64,000 bases of DNA, from the NCBI RefSeq assembly GCF_021502575.1, contig NZ_JAKFGN010000001.1, positions 1,798,001 to 1,862,000 of the forward strand. The letters run 5' to 3'. The notes below the pieces were generated by a model. It was not told the origin of the DNA and did no database searches. It saw only the letters and a program-made list of their open reading frames with translations. Below, in pieces: positions 25,132 to 32,867 of the stretch (the stretch's first letter is position 1; the number at the start of each line of letters is the position of its first letter). Position numbers and translations under genes: made by a program. Source of the stretch: Bradyrhizobium sp. G127. GTDB lineage: Bacteria > Pseudomonadota > Alphaproteobacteria > Rhizobiales > Xanthobacteraceae.

Positions 25132-26400
25132 CTAGCCGCCTGCCTTTGCCTCCGACGCAACGCCGGCTAGCACCAGAACCGTATGCAGCAGCACGTTGGC
25201 GCCGGCCGTGCAGTCGGCCTGCGTCGCGTCTTCCAGTTCGTTGTGGCTGATGCCGTCCTTGCACGGCACGAAGATCATCGCGGCGGGCATCACGGTGGCG
25301 AGATTACAGGCATCATGACCCGCTCCGGAGGTGATGCGGCGGTTCGAATAGCCCAGCTCCTGTGTCGCGTTTGCCACCGCGTCGACCAGCCTTTTGTCGA
25401 ACACGGTCGGCTCCTTGCGCCAGATCTTTTCGAGATTGATCGTCACCCTGCGTCGTGCAGCGATTTCCGCGACCGCTTTCTGCAAGCTGTCATGCAGCGC
25501 ATCGAGCGTCGCCGAGTCCGGGCTGCGGAATTCCGCTGAAAACGCGAGGTCACCGGGAATGACGTTGCGCGACGGGTTGTCGATCTTCACTTCGCCGATG
25601 GTGCCGACCGCGTGCGGCCCGTGATCGCGCGCAAGTTTCTCCACCGCGAGCACGACTTCGGAGAATGCGGCCAGCGCGTCCTTGCGCAAAGGCATCGGCG
25701 TGGTGCCGGCGTGGCTGGCAAAGCCTGAAATCGTGCCGTCGTACCAGATGATGCCCTGGCCGCGATCCACCACGCCGATTGTCTTGTTCTCGGCCTCGAG
25801 TAGCGGTCCCTGTTCGATGTGCAGTTCGACGAAGGCGCTGAATCTCTGTTTCCCCACAGCATCCGCGCCGCGATAGCCGATGGTGTCGAGCGCCTCGGCG
25901 ACGGTGATGCCGTCGGCGTCCTTGCGTGAAAGAATATCCTCGGTGGTATATTCGCCCGAATAGGCGGCGGACGCCATCATGGCCGGCGCGTAGCGCGAGC
26001 CTTCCTCGTTGGTCCAGTTGCAGACGCAGATCGGCGCTTCGGTTTCGATGCCGGCGTCGTTCATGGCGCGGACCACTTCGAGCGCGGCCAGCGTGCCGAG
26101 AATGCCGTCGAACTTGCCGCCGGTGGGCTGGGTGTCGAGGTGCGAGCCGATGCCGATCGGCGGCTTCGACATGTCGCGGCCGGGCCGGATCGCGAACATG
26201 GTGCCCAGCGCATCAACGCGGACCTCGCAGCCCGCTTTCTCGCATGCGGCGCGGAACCAGTCGCGCACCTGCTTGTCTTCCGGCCCGAGGGTGAGCCGCT
26301 TCACGCCGCCCTTGGGCGTGCCGCCGAATTTCGCGGTTTCGTGGATGTCGCCCCAGAGGCGCGCGGAATCGATCTGAAGATTGGACTTGGTTTTTGTCAT
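25132..26400 (-). CDS. M20-family amidohydrolase (N-carbamoyl-L-amino acid hydrolase / allantoate amidohydrolase type)
   Basis: A 422-residue dimetal hydrolase that cleaves N-carbamoyl amino acids or ureido acids. Metal-ligand regions are visible: GSHLDTQPTGGKFDG (His and bridging Asp), NEEGSRYAP (Glu pair), ELHIEQGP (His) and PCKDGISHNELE (last His). The dimerisation lid is the middle domain with GFASHAGTTPMPLRKDA. The ATG at 26400 begins a plausible N-terminus MTKTKSNLQIDSARLW; an upstream frame reaches nikR but has no family match. Hydantoin, ureide or pyrimidine degradation is the likely context. No other gene of such a pathway is adjacent, so the substrate is open. Confidence 0.88.
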   Translation of the reverse strand: MTKTKSNLQIDSARLWGDIHETAKFGGTPKGGVKRLTLGPEDKQVRDWFRAACEKAGCEVRVDALGTMFAIRPGRDMSKPPIGIGSHLDTQPTGGKFDGILGTLAALEVVRAMNDAGIETEAPICVCNWTNEEGSRYAPAMMASAAYSGEYTTEDILSRKDADGITVAEALDTIGYRGADAVGKQRFSAFVELHIEQGPLLEAENKTIGVVDRGQGIIWYDGTISGFASHAGTTPMPLRKDALAAFSEVVLAVEKLARDHGPHAVGTIGEVKIDNPSRNVIPGDLAFSAEFRSPDSATLDALHDSLQKAVAEIAARRRVTINLEKIWRKEPTVFDKRLVDAVANATQELGYSNRRITSGAGHDACNLATVMPAAMIFVPCKDGISHNELEDATQADCTAGANVLLHTVLVLAGVASEAKAGG

Positions 26401-26456
26401 GATTAGTCGATAGCGCAGGTTGAGGGCGCGTGCATTACCTGAGTTGTTCTTTATTT

Positions 26457-26500
26457 GGGCATGACCTATTCCGAAAACCGGTCCGATTTTTCGGGGGCCC
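26457..26500. repeat. Small palindrome after nikR
   Basis: Arms CCGAAAA (26471-26477) and TTTTCGG (26488-26494) lie in a sequence beginning GGGCATGACC. The layout resembles a short intergenic repeat widespread in Rhizobiales. On the reverse strand it lies directly after the nikR stop and could terminate it. Confidence 0.5.
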
Positions 26501-26501
26501 A

Positions 26502-26954
26502 TCAGGTGTGCCGGTGGACGTGCTTTTTGCGCGCGGCTGATGGCTTGGCACCGGCCTCGGTCGGGATCATGACCACGCGGCCGTAGCGGACGCCGCGCTC
26601 GGCGATGACGTGCTCGGCGAGATGTTTCACGTCCGCTGCGCTGCCCTTCAGCGCCGTGATTTCCATGCAGTTGTCATTGTCGAGATGCACATGCAGCGTC
26701 GCCAGCGACAGATCGTGATGATCGTGGAAATTGTTGACCAGCCGGTTGGAGAGATCGCGCGCGGCGTGATCGTAGACATAGACCAGCGCCGCCACGCAGT
26801 CGCCGTTCTTGCCGGTGTCCTGCGCCGCCTGCTGCATCCCGGCGCGGGCGAAATCGCGGATTGCCTCGGAGCGGTTCTGGTAGCCGTGCTCGACGATCAT
26901 GCGATCCAGTTCGGCCATGAGTTCGTCGTCGAGGGTGATGGTGACGCGCTGCAT
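26502..26954 (-). CDS. nikR: Nickel-responsive regulator NikR
   Basis: A 150-residue ribbon-helix-helix repressor. The ATG at 26954 has AGGGAG seven bases upstream. The DNA-binding strand and helices are MQRVTITLDDELMAELDRMI and NRSEAIRDFAR. The ACT-like metal domain keeps the nickel ligands in register with E. coli NikR: His77, His88 and His90 (LHVH) and Cys96. The C-terminus is extended with a basic, His-containing tail (KKHVHRHT). Normally NikR represses a nickel importer when nickel is sufficient, but no nickel transporter is adjacent. Target genes must lie elsewhere. Confidence 0.94.
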   Translation of the reverse strand: MQRVTITLDDELMAELDRMIVEHGYQNRSEAIRDFARAGMQQAAQDTGKNGDCVAALVYVYDHAARDLSNRLVNNFHDHHDLSLATLHVHLDNDNCMEITALKGSAADVKHLAEHVIAERGVRYGRVVMIPTEAGAKPSAARKKHVHRHT

Positions 26955-27228
26955 TGATTGGCTCCCTACCGGCGGACGCCGGGCCATGGTGGGTGCGCGA
27001 CCATACCCGATCCGCAGTTACAGTGCGCCTGATTTCGCAGGGCGAACCCAGGAGCGATTCTCAGGCGGGATTTCTTGAGACCTAATGACGCATCGGCCTG
27101 ATGCGCCGCAATAACAGGCATCTGCGCCGGTCTGATTGCTTTTCTTTCTCGAAAATTTCGGGGATCATCGCCGCACAAAACAACGACAGGTTCGGATGCA
27201 ATCACGAGCCGCGGAGGGAGAACGTCCA
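26955..27228. promoter_or_regulatory. Divergent region between nikR and tctC-like gene
   Basis: This 274-bp space holds the promoters of nikR and of the binding-protein operon. A small palindrome CGCATC/GATGCG with a 5-bp spacer is at 27089-27105. I did not find a convincing NikR box (GTATGA spaced from TCATAC). A strong GGAGGGAG ribosome site precedes the ATG at 27229. Confidence 0.4.
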
Positions 27229-28203
27229 ATGAACTATCTTGCAGGCTTGAAAACTATAATGACCGCGGCCGCCGTTGCTGCATCGTGCAGCATGGCGGCG
27301 GCCCAGGATTATCCCACCAAACCGATCACGCTGATCGTGCCATGGCCGGCCGGCGGCTCGACCGACATTTCGATGCGGGCGATCGCGGACAGCGCGTCGA
27401 AGATTCTCGGCCAGCCTGTTGTCGTGGACAACAAGGCGGGCGGCGGCGGCACGGTCGGCCCGGCCACCATGGCGGCAGCGGCCAAGCCGGACGGTTACAC
27501 GATCTCGCAGATTCCGATCACGGTGTTCCGTTTGCCGCTAATGCAGCAGGTGTCGTGGGACGCCTCGAAGGACTTCACCTACATCGTGCATCTCACCGGC
27601 TACACCTTCGGCGTGACCACCAACGCGGAGTCGCAGTTCAAGACCTGGAAGGACGTGGTGGATTTCGCCAAGGCTAATCCGGGCAAGGTAACTTATGCGA
27701 CGCCGGGCGCGGGGACTTCGCTCCATATCGGCATGGAGCAGATTGCGGCCAAGGCCGGGATCAAGCTGACCCAGGTGCCGTTCAAGGGCGGGGCCGAGAC
27801 CAACGCCGCCGTGCTCGGCAATCACACCATGTTGCAGGCGGATTCCACCGGATGGCGGCCGCTGGTCGATGCCGGCAAGCTGCGCCTCTTGATGGTGTGG
27901 ACCGACAAGCGTTCGCCGAATTTCCCCGACGCGCCGACCCTCAAGGAACTGGGCTATTCGATGGTCTACGATTCGCCGTTCGGCATCGCTGGCCCCAAGG
28001 GCATGGACCCGAAGATCGTCGCCAAGCTGCACGACGCGTTCAAGAAGGCGATCGAGGATCCCGCGGTGATCGCTACGCTGGCGAAGTTCGACATGGTGGC
28101 GAACTACAAGAACACCGAGGACTACGTGAAGTTCGTCGCCGAAGTCACCGAATCCGAACGCAAGGTGATCGACTCGCTCGGGCTTACAAAGAAGACCAAC
28201 TGA
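27229..28203 (+). CDS. Tripartite tricarboxylate transporter binding protein (TctC/Bug family)
   Basis: A 324-residue periplasmic protein of the Bug superfamily. The ATG at 27229 follows GGAGGGAG; the signal peptide is MNYLAGLKTIMTAAAVAASC, ending SMAAAQ. The mature protein begins DYPTKPITLIVPWPAGGSTD, the classical Bug opening, followed by VVVDNKAGGGGTVGPATM, whose glycine loop contacts ligand carboxylates. It is first in a tctC-tctB-tctA operon, although a 182-bp gap with repeats precedes tctB. Such systems import citrate, other carboxylates or amino-acid-like acids; the ligand here is unknown. Confidence 0.92.
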   Translation: MNYLAGLKTIMTAAAVAASCSMAAAQDYPTKPITLIVPWPAGGSTDISMRAIADSASKILGQPVVVDNKAGGGGTVGPATMAAAAKPDGYTISQIPITVFRLPLMQQVSWDASKDFTYIVHLTGYTFGVTTNAESQFKTWKDVVDFAKANPGKVTYATPGAGTSLHIGMEQIAAKAGIKLTQVPFKGGAETNAAVLGNHTMLQADSTGWRPLVDAGKLRLLMVWTDKRSPNFPDAPTLKELGYSMVYDSPFGIAGPKGMDPKIVAKLHDAFKKAIEDPAVIATLAKFDMVANYKNTEDYVKFVAEVTESERKVIDSLGLTKKTN

Positions 28204-28216
28204 ATATAGACCCGCG

Positions 28217-28352
28217 TGATGCCCTCGAAGACGGCGTCAGCCTGAGGTGCGAAGCCGCACATGCGGCGAGCCTCGAAGGATGAACGCCTGGTTTATATCC
28301 CGCCGTCGCCCTTCGAGGGCTGCGCTTCGCTCCGCCACCTCAGGGTGACGGC
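28217..28352. repeat. Palindromic repeat (family C) between tctC and tctB
   Basis: Opposed units CCCTCGAAG...CCTGAGGTGCGAAG and CCCTTCGAGGGC...CACCTCAGGGTGACGG span this gap and are related to the element at 1151-1254. Lying between the highly expressed binding protein and its permease genes, the stem could lower downstream expression. Confidence 0.68.
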
Positions 28353-28385
28353 TGGATCGACGTAAGCGGCATGAGAACGTAGTCC

Positions 28386-28871
28386 ATGAACAATGATGTC
28401 AGAGCGAAACTCGCGCTGAACAATTCCGAACTATGGGGCGGGCTGGTTGGCCTCGCGCTCGGCATCTTCGTGATCTGGGCCGGCCTCAAGCTCAGGATCG
28501 GCAGCATCAACGATCCGGGCTCCGGTTTCGTGCTGTTCTACACCGGCATCCTGATGTGCGTGTTTGCGATCACGATCATCACTGCGGCCATCACGGAAGG
28601 TGGTCCCAGCGTCGCGTCATTATGGGCCGGAACGCGCTGGACCAAGCCGCTGGTGGTGGTTGTCTGCCTGGCGGCTTTCGCTTTCCTGTTCGAGCCGCTG
28701 GGTTTCCTGCTGTCGTCGATCCCGTTGTTGCTCCTGCTGTTGCGGGTGATCGATCCGGTGCGCTGGACGCTGGCGGTGCCGCTCGCGGTGCTGGTGCCGC
28801 TCGGCGTCTGGTTCGTGCTGAAGCGCGCGCTCCTCATTCAGTTGCCTTCAGGCATCTTCGGTATCGGGTAA
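28386..28871 (+). CDS. Tripartite tricarboxylate transporter small membrane subunit (TctB)
   Basis: A 161-residue protein with four predicted membrane helices (LWGGLVGLALGIFVIWAGL; FVLFYTGILMCVFAITIIT; a third around WTKPLVVVVCLAAFAFLF; a fourth around LAVPLAVLVPLGVWFVL). This is the usual TctB size and topology. It ends PSGIFGIG, as many TctB proteins do. It precedes tctA by 6 bp. The subunit assists TctA in secondary, ion-driven uptake of the ligand bound by TctC. Confidence 0.9.
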   Translation: MNNDVRAKLALNNSELWGGLVGLALGIFVIWAGLKLRIGSINDPGSGFVLFYTGILMCVFAITIITAAITEGGPSVASLWAGTRWTKPLVVVVCLAAFAFLFEPLGFLLSSIPLLLLLLRVIDPVRWTLAVPLAVLVPLGVWFVLKRALLIQLPSGIFGIG

Positions 28872-28877
28872 GCGCTC

Positions 28878-30386
28878 ATGGATGTTCTTCTCAATGTTGC
28901 GCACGGCTTCGGTGTCGCGCTGACGCCAATTAACCTGCTGTATTGTTTCATCGGTGTTTTCATCGGCACACTGGTCGGCGTGCTGCCGGGCATCGGCCCG
29001 ATCTCGGCGATGTCGCTGCTGCTGCCGGTGACGCTGTCGGCGTCGCCGGAATCCGGCATTATCATGATGGCGGGCATCTACTACGGCTCGATGTATGGCG
29101 GCTCGACTACGTCGATTCTGGTCAACATTCCGGGCGAAGCGGCGTCGGTGGTGACCTGCATCGACGGTCACCAGATGGCAAAGCAGGGTCGGGCGGGACC
29201 GGCGCTCGGCATCTCTGCGCTGGGCTCGTTCATCGCAGGCACCTTTGCGCTGATTGCGCTGATGTTCATCGCGCCGACGCTGGCCAGCGTCGCGGTCGCG
29301 TTCGGCCCAGCGGAATATTTCAGCCTGATGGTGCTGGGCCTCGTGGTGCTGACATTCCTCACGCAAGGTTCGATGGCCAAGGCGCTGCTGATGGCCTGCA
29401 TCGGCCTCGTGCTCGGGCTGATCGGGCTCGACAGCATCACGGCAATGCCGCGCCTGACCTTCGGCCGTCTCGAACTGATCGACGGCATCGGCCTCGTACC
29501 GGTGGTGATGGGCCTGTTCGGCGTTGCCGAAGTGCTGATCAACATCGAGCAGGTGATCAAGCGCGATGTGATCGACGCCAAAATCACGCAGCTACTGCCC
29601 AATAAAGAGGACTGGAAGGCGAGCGGCGGCCCGATCGGACGCGGCACCATTCTTGGTTTTTTCCTCGGCATTCTGCCCGGGGGCGGCGCGGTGGTGGCAT
29701 CGTTTGCGTCCTATGCGCTGGAGAAGAAGCTGTCGAAAACGCCAGAGCGCTTCGGCAAGGGCGCGATCGAAGGCGTGGCGGGGCCGGAGGCCGCCAACAA
29801 CGCCGCTGCCGGCGGCGCGTTCATTCCGCTGATGACGCTCGGCATTCCGCCGAACGTGGTGATGGCGCTGCTGCTCGGCGCGTTCGTCATTCACGGCTTG
29901 CAGCCGGGGCCTCTGATGATCACGCAGAACCCCGGCCTGTTCTGGGGCATCATTGCCAGCATGTATATCGGCAACGTCATGCTGCTGATCCTCAACCTGC
30001 CGCTGATCGGCATGTGGGTGCAACTCCTGAAGCTGCCCTACAACGTGCTGTTTCCACTGATCCTGCTGTTCACGATTGTGGGCGTCTATTGCAGCAGCAA
30101 CAACGTGTTCGATGTTTATGTAATGGTCGGCTTCGGCGTGATCGGCTACCTGATGCGCAAGTTCGGTTACGAGCCCGCACCACTGGTGCTTGCCTTCGTG
30201 CTCGGGCCGCTCTTGGAGAACAACCTGCGCAAGTCGCTGATCCTGTCGCAGGGCGATCTGATGACCTTCGTGCAGCGCCCGATCTCGGCGGCGTGCCTTG
30301 TGCTCGCGGCGATCCTGCTGATCGGCCCGCTGCTGCCGTCCTTGCGCAAGAAACGCGAACTGGTCGCGCTCGACGAGGGGGCATAA
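28878..30386 (+). CDS. Tripartite tricarboxylate transporter large permease (TctA)
   Basis: A 502-residue permease with about 11-12 membrane segments. It carries the family signature [19 protein letters not shown] near the N-terminus and its duplicated counterpart [20 protein letters not shown] in the second half. [20 protein letters not shown] and [17 protein letters not shown] are also diagnostic. Length equals the standard. It completes a full TTT operon with the two upstream genes. Confidence 0.95.
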   Translation: MDVLLNVAHGFGVALTPINLLYCFIGVFIGTLVGVLPGIGPISAMSLLLPVTLSASPESGIIMMAGIYYGSMYGGSTTSILVNIPGEAASVVTCIDGHQMAKQGRAGPALGISALGSFIAGTFALIALMFIAPTLASVAVAFGPAEYFSLMVLGLVVLTFLTQGSMAKALLMACIGLVLGLIGLDSITAMPRLTFGRLELIDGIGLVPVVMGLFGVAEVLINIEQVIKRDVIDAKITQLLPNKEDWKASGGPIGRGTILGFFLGILPGGGAVVASFASYALEKKLSKTPERFGKGAIEGVAGPEAANNAAAGGAFIPLMTLGIPPNVVMALLLGAFVIHGLQPGPLMITQNPGLFWGIIASMYIGNVMLLILNLPLIGMWVQLLKLPYNVLFPLILLFTIVGVYCSSNNVFDVYVMVGFGVIGYLMRKFGYEPAPLVLAFVLGPLLENNLRKSLILSQGDLMTFVQRPISAACLVLAAILLIGPLLPSLRKKRELVALDEGA

Positions 30387-30450
30387 CCGGGGAACCTTTC
30401 CGCGCGTCCGGCGTCGTCATGACTGCGGCAAATGGTGCCGCGTTTCAGCC

Positions 30451-31710
30451 ATGACATCGCGAATGTTGCTAGATCCAGACAATGTCCGGCAAAACGACCT
30501 GCGCGGCGGTACCTCGCCGTGGAGCCAGAAGCTGCTGCAACCGGTCCGGCCGCAGATTGAAGAGAGCTTCCGCTGCGACGTTCTCGTGGTCGGGGCGGGC
30601 ATCACCGGCTCGCTGGCGGCGGAGCATCTGGCGTGTCTCGGCCACGACGTGTGTGTGATCGACCGGCAGCGCCCCGGTCTCGGCAGCACCACCGCCAGTA
30701 CCGCGATGCTATTGTGGGAGATCGACCGCTCGCTCTCCGATCTGACGGAGATGTATGGCTTCGAACGGGCGGCGAGTATCTATCGCCACAGCCAGGCGGC
30801 GGTCAGCGGGCTGATCGAGCTCGTGACCACACGCGGTCTGGCTTGCGACATGCGTCCGCGGCACTCTCTATATTTGACTGCAGGCGACAGCGGGCCGCGC
30901 GAACTGCTTGCAGAGCATGATTTGCGCATCCGCGCCGGGTTGCCGGGGGATTTTCTCGATCATCAGGGCCTGCTGCGCGAATTCAAGATTCACCGCGAGG
31001 CGGCGCTGGTCTCGCCGGGGTCGGCGGATGCGGACCCGGTGCTGCTGTCGCAGGCTCTGCTCGCGGAAGCGGTCCGGCAGAAGGCCCGGCTGTTAGATGC
31101 GGAAGCGGTTGGTTACGACAGCTCAAGCGATGCTGTGATCGTCGTTCTCGACAGCGGCCATGTCATCGAGGCGAAGCATGTCGTTCTCGCAACCGGCTAT
31201 GTGATGCCTGACATTCTCACTTCGGATTTGCACAAGGTCGTTTCAAGCTGGGCCATCGCGACGCCGCCGCAGGCGACGGGCGCGCTGTGGCGCGACAGCG
31301 CCCTGATCTGGGAGGCATCGGACCCCTACAGCTATCTGCGCACCACCGTTGAGAACCGGATCATCATGGGCGGCGAAGATGATGACGCCATTGTCGAGCC
31401 CGAGGCGCGCGACCGGCTGATGCCGGAGAAGGCGAAGGTTCTTCTCGGCAAGCTGCAGGCGCTGTGGCCAAAGGCGGAGGCGATCGCGGAGTTCGTCTGG
31501 TCTGGCGCGTTCGGCACCACCAGCGACGGTCTGCCGCTGATCGGCGCGGTGCCGGGCCATCCGCGCATTCACGCCGCCTATGGCTACGGCGGCAATGGCA
31601 TCACCTACAGTTATCTTGCCTCGCGCATGATCGCGGCCTCCATCGCGGGAAACAACCAGCCGTGGTTCGACGACTTCGCGATTGATCGGGATGCACCGAA
31701 GGGGAGCTGA
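30451..31710 (+). CDS. FAD-dependent oxidoreductase, DAO family
   Basis: A 419-residue flavoprotein of the D-amino-acid oxidase/glycine oxidase fold. The FAD-binding motif is CDVLVVGAGITGSLAAEHL near residues 42-60, followed by VIDRQRPGLGSTTASTAMLLWE. The C-terminal DAO motif is VWSGAFGTTSDGLPLIGAVPG with AYGYGGNGITYSYLASRM. It probably oxidises a C-N bond of an amine or amino acid and gives imine. It starts 64 bp after tctA in the same direction, so its substrate may be what the TTT system imports; that is inference. Confidence 0.85.
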   Translation: MTSRMLLDPDNVRQNDLRGGTSPWSQKLLQPVRPQIEESFRCDVLVVGAGITGSLAAEHLACLGHDVCVIDRQRPGLGSTTASTAMLLWEIDRSLSDLTEMYGFERAASIYRHSQAAVSGLIELVTTRGLACDMRPRHSLYLTAGDSGPRELLAEHDLRIRAGLPGDFLDHQGLLREFKIHREAALVSPGSADADPVLLSQALLAEAVRQKARLLDAEAVGYDSSSDAVIVVLDSGHVIEAKHVVLATGYVMPDILTSDLHKVVSSWAIATPPQATGALWRDSALIWEASDPYSYLRTTVENRIIMGGEDDDAIVEPEARDRLMPEKAKVLLGKLQALWPKAEAIAEFVWSGAFGTTSDGLPLIGAVPGHPRIHAAYGYGGNGITYSYLASRMIAASIAGNNQPWFDDFAIDRDAPKGS

Positions 31711-31725
31711 AACGAAAGGTTCTGC

Positions 31726-31838
31726 CGTCATTGCGAGGAGCACTTGCGACGCAACACTCCAGTCTTTGCCAGTTCAGACTGGATTGCTTCGCTTCGCTCG
31801 CAATGACGAAAGAAAATGGCCGGGACGAGCCCGGCCAT
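31726..31838. repeat. Family B palindrome followed by ATGGCCGGG hairpin
   Basis: CGTCATTGCGAGGAGCAC at 31726 is inverted as GCTCGCAATGACG ending at 31808, matching the element at 17084. Directly after it, ATGGCCGGG/CCCGGCCAT forms a 9-bp stem at 31816-31838. The pair lies between two convergent genes and may serve as a bidirectional RNA end. Confidence 0.78.
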
Positions 31839-31873
31839 GACGGAGCGATGTGTTTTGGGCTAGGTCAGAAAAC

Positions 31874-32842
31874 CTAGCCGCCCTTGCCCTTCTCCTTGAA
31901 GTACTTCATCGCACCGGGATGGAACGGTACCGGCGAGCGGTCCTGCACCTGGTTGTCCAGCGAGAAGCTCTCGGCTTCCTTGTGTACGGCGACGATGTCG
32001 GCCTTCTTTTCCACCAGCGTCTTGACGATGTTGTAGGCGTCGTCGTTGCTCATCTTGTCGCCGGTGACGATGATGTTCCAGACCTCGGCCATCTTGTTGT
32101 CCACGTCGTAGCCCGGATACGATCCGGCCTTGATGACGCCAGCGCTGTAAAGCTTGCCGTACTTCGCGTTCATCTTGTCCACGACGTCGGCGTGGTCGAT
32201 GAGCCTCAGCTTGACGCCGGGCGTTGCTGCAAGGTCCGTTACCGATGCGGTCGGAATGCCGCCGACCCAGAAGAAGGCGTCGATCTTGCCGTCCTTGATG
32301 GCGTTGACGGATTCGGCGACACCGAGCCGCTCGCGCTTCATGTCCTTGTCCTTGTCGAGGCCGGCGGCTTCGATGACGCGGAAGGCCATGACTTCGGTCG
32401 CGCCGCCCGGTGACCCGGTTGAGACGCGCTTGCCCTTGAGATCGGCCATCGTCTTGATGCCGGTGCTTTCGACTGTCACGACATGCATGCGGTTGGGATA
32501 GACCACGAGCAGGGCTTGCAATGGGATCTTGCCGCTCTTGAACTTGTCCTCGCCCTTGTAGGCGTCGAGTGCTGCGTCGGCCATGGTAAAGCCGAGCTCG
32601 TTCTTGCCGGTGCCGATCAGCTTGAGGTTGTCGACCGAGCCGCCGGTGACTTCGGCCGTGGCCTGCACGTTCGGCAGGCTCTTGGACAGCACGTTGGCGA
32701 TTGCGCCGCCGAGCGGATAGTAGACGCCGCCGGTTCCGCCGGTCCCGATTGCCATCGTCTTCTGCTGGGCATATGCGCTCAGCGCCAGTCCGGCGGACAG
32801 CGCGAACGCAAGCGCCGCAGTTATTTTTGTCGTTCTTTTCAT
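31874..32842 (-). CDS. TAXI-type TRAP transporter substrate-binding protein
   Basis: A 322-residue periplasmic protein. The signal peptide MKRTTKITAALAFALSAGLA ends near AYAQ, and GGGAGG lies upstream of the ATG. Mature segments AIGTGGTGGVYYPLGGAIAN, VSTGSPGGATEVMAFRVIEA and DAFFWVGGIPTASVTDLA define the TAXI family, usually glutamate- or carboxylate-binding. It is in the same direction as, and 25 bp downstream of, the fused TRAP permease gene, so the two form one system. Confidence 0.92.
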   Translation of the reverse strand: MKRTTKITAALAFALSAGLALSAYAQQKTMAIGTGGTGGVYYPLGGAIANVLSKSLPNVQATAEVTGGSVDNLKLIGTGKNELGFTMADAALDAYKGEDKFKSGKIPLQALLVVYPNRMHVVTVESTGIKTMADLKGKRVSTGSPGGATEVMAFRVIEAAGLDKDKDMKRERLGVAESVNAIKDGKIDAFFWVGGIPTASVTDLAATPGVKLRLIDHADVVDKMNAKYGKLYSAGVIKAGSYPGYDVDNKMAEVWNIIVTGDKMSNDDAYNIVKTLVEKKADIVAVHKEAESFSLDNQVQDRSPVPFHPGAMKYFKEKGKGG

Positions 32843-32867
32843 TCCTGTATTCCTCCCTGTGAAACGT

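Noticed and set aside
26955-27228. NikR operator
   Set aside because: No pair of GTATGA/TCATAC half sites with the expected spacing could be found by eye.
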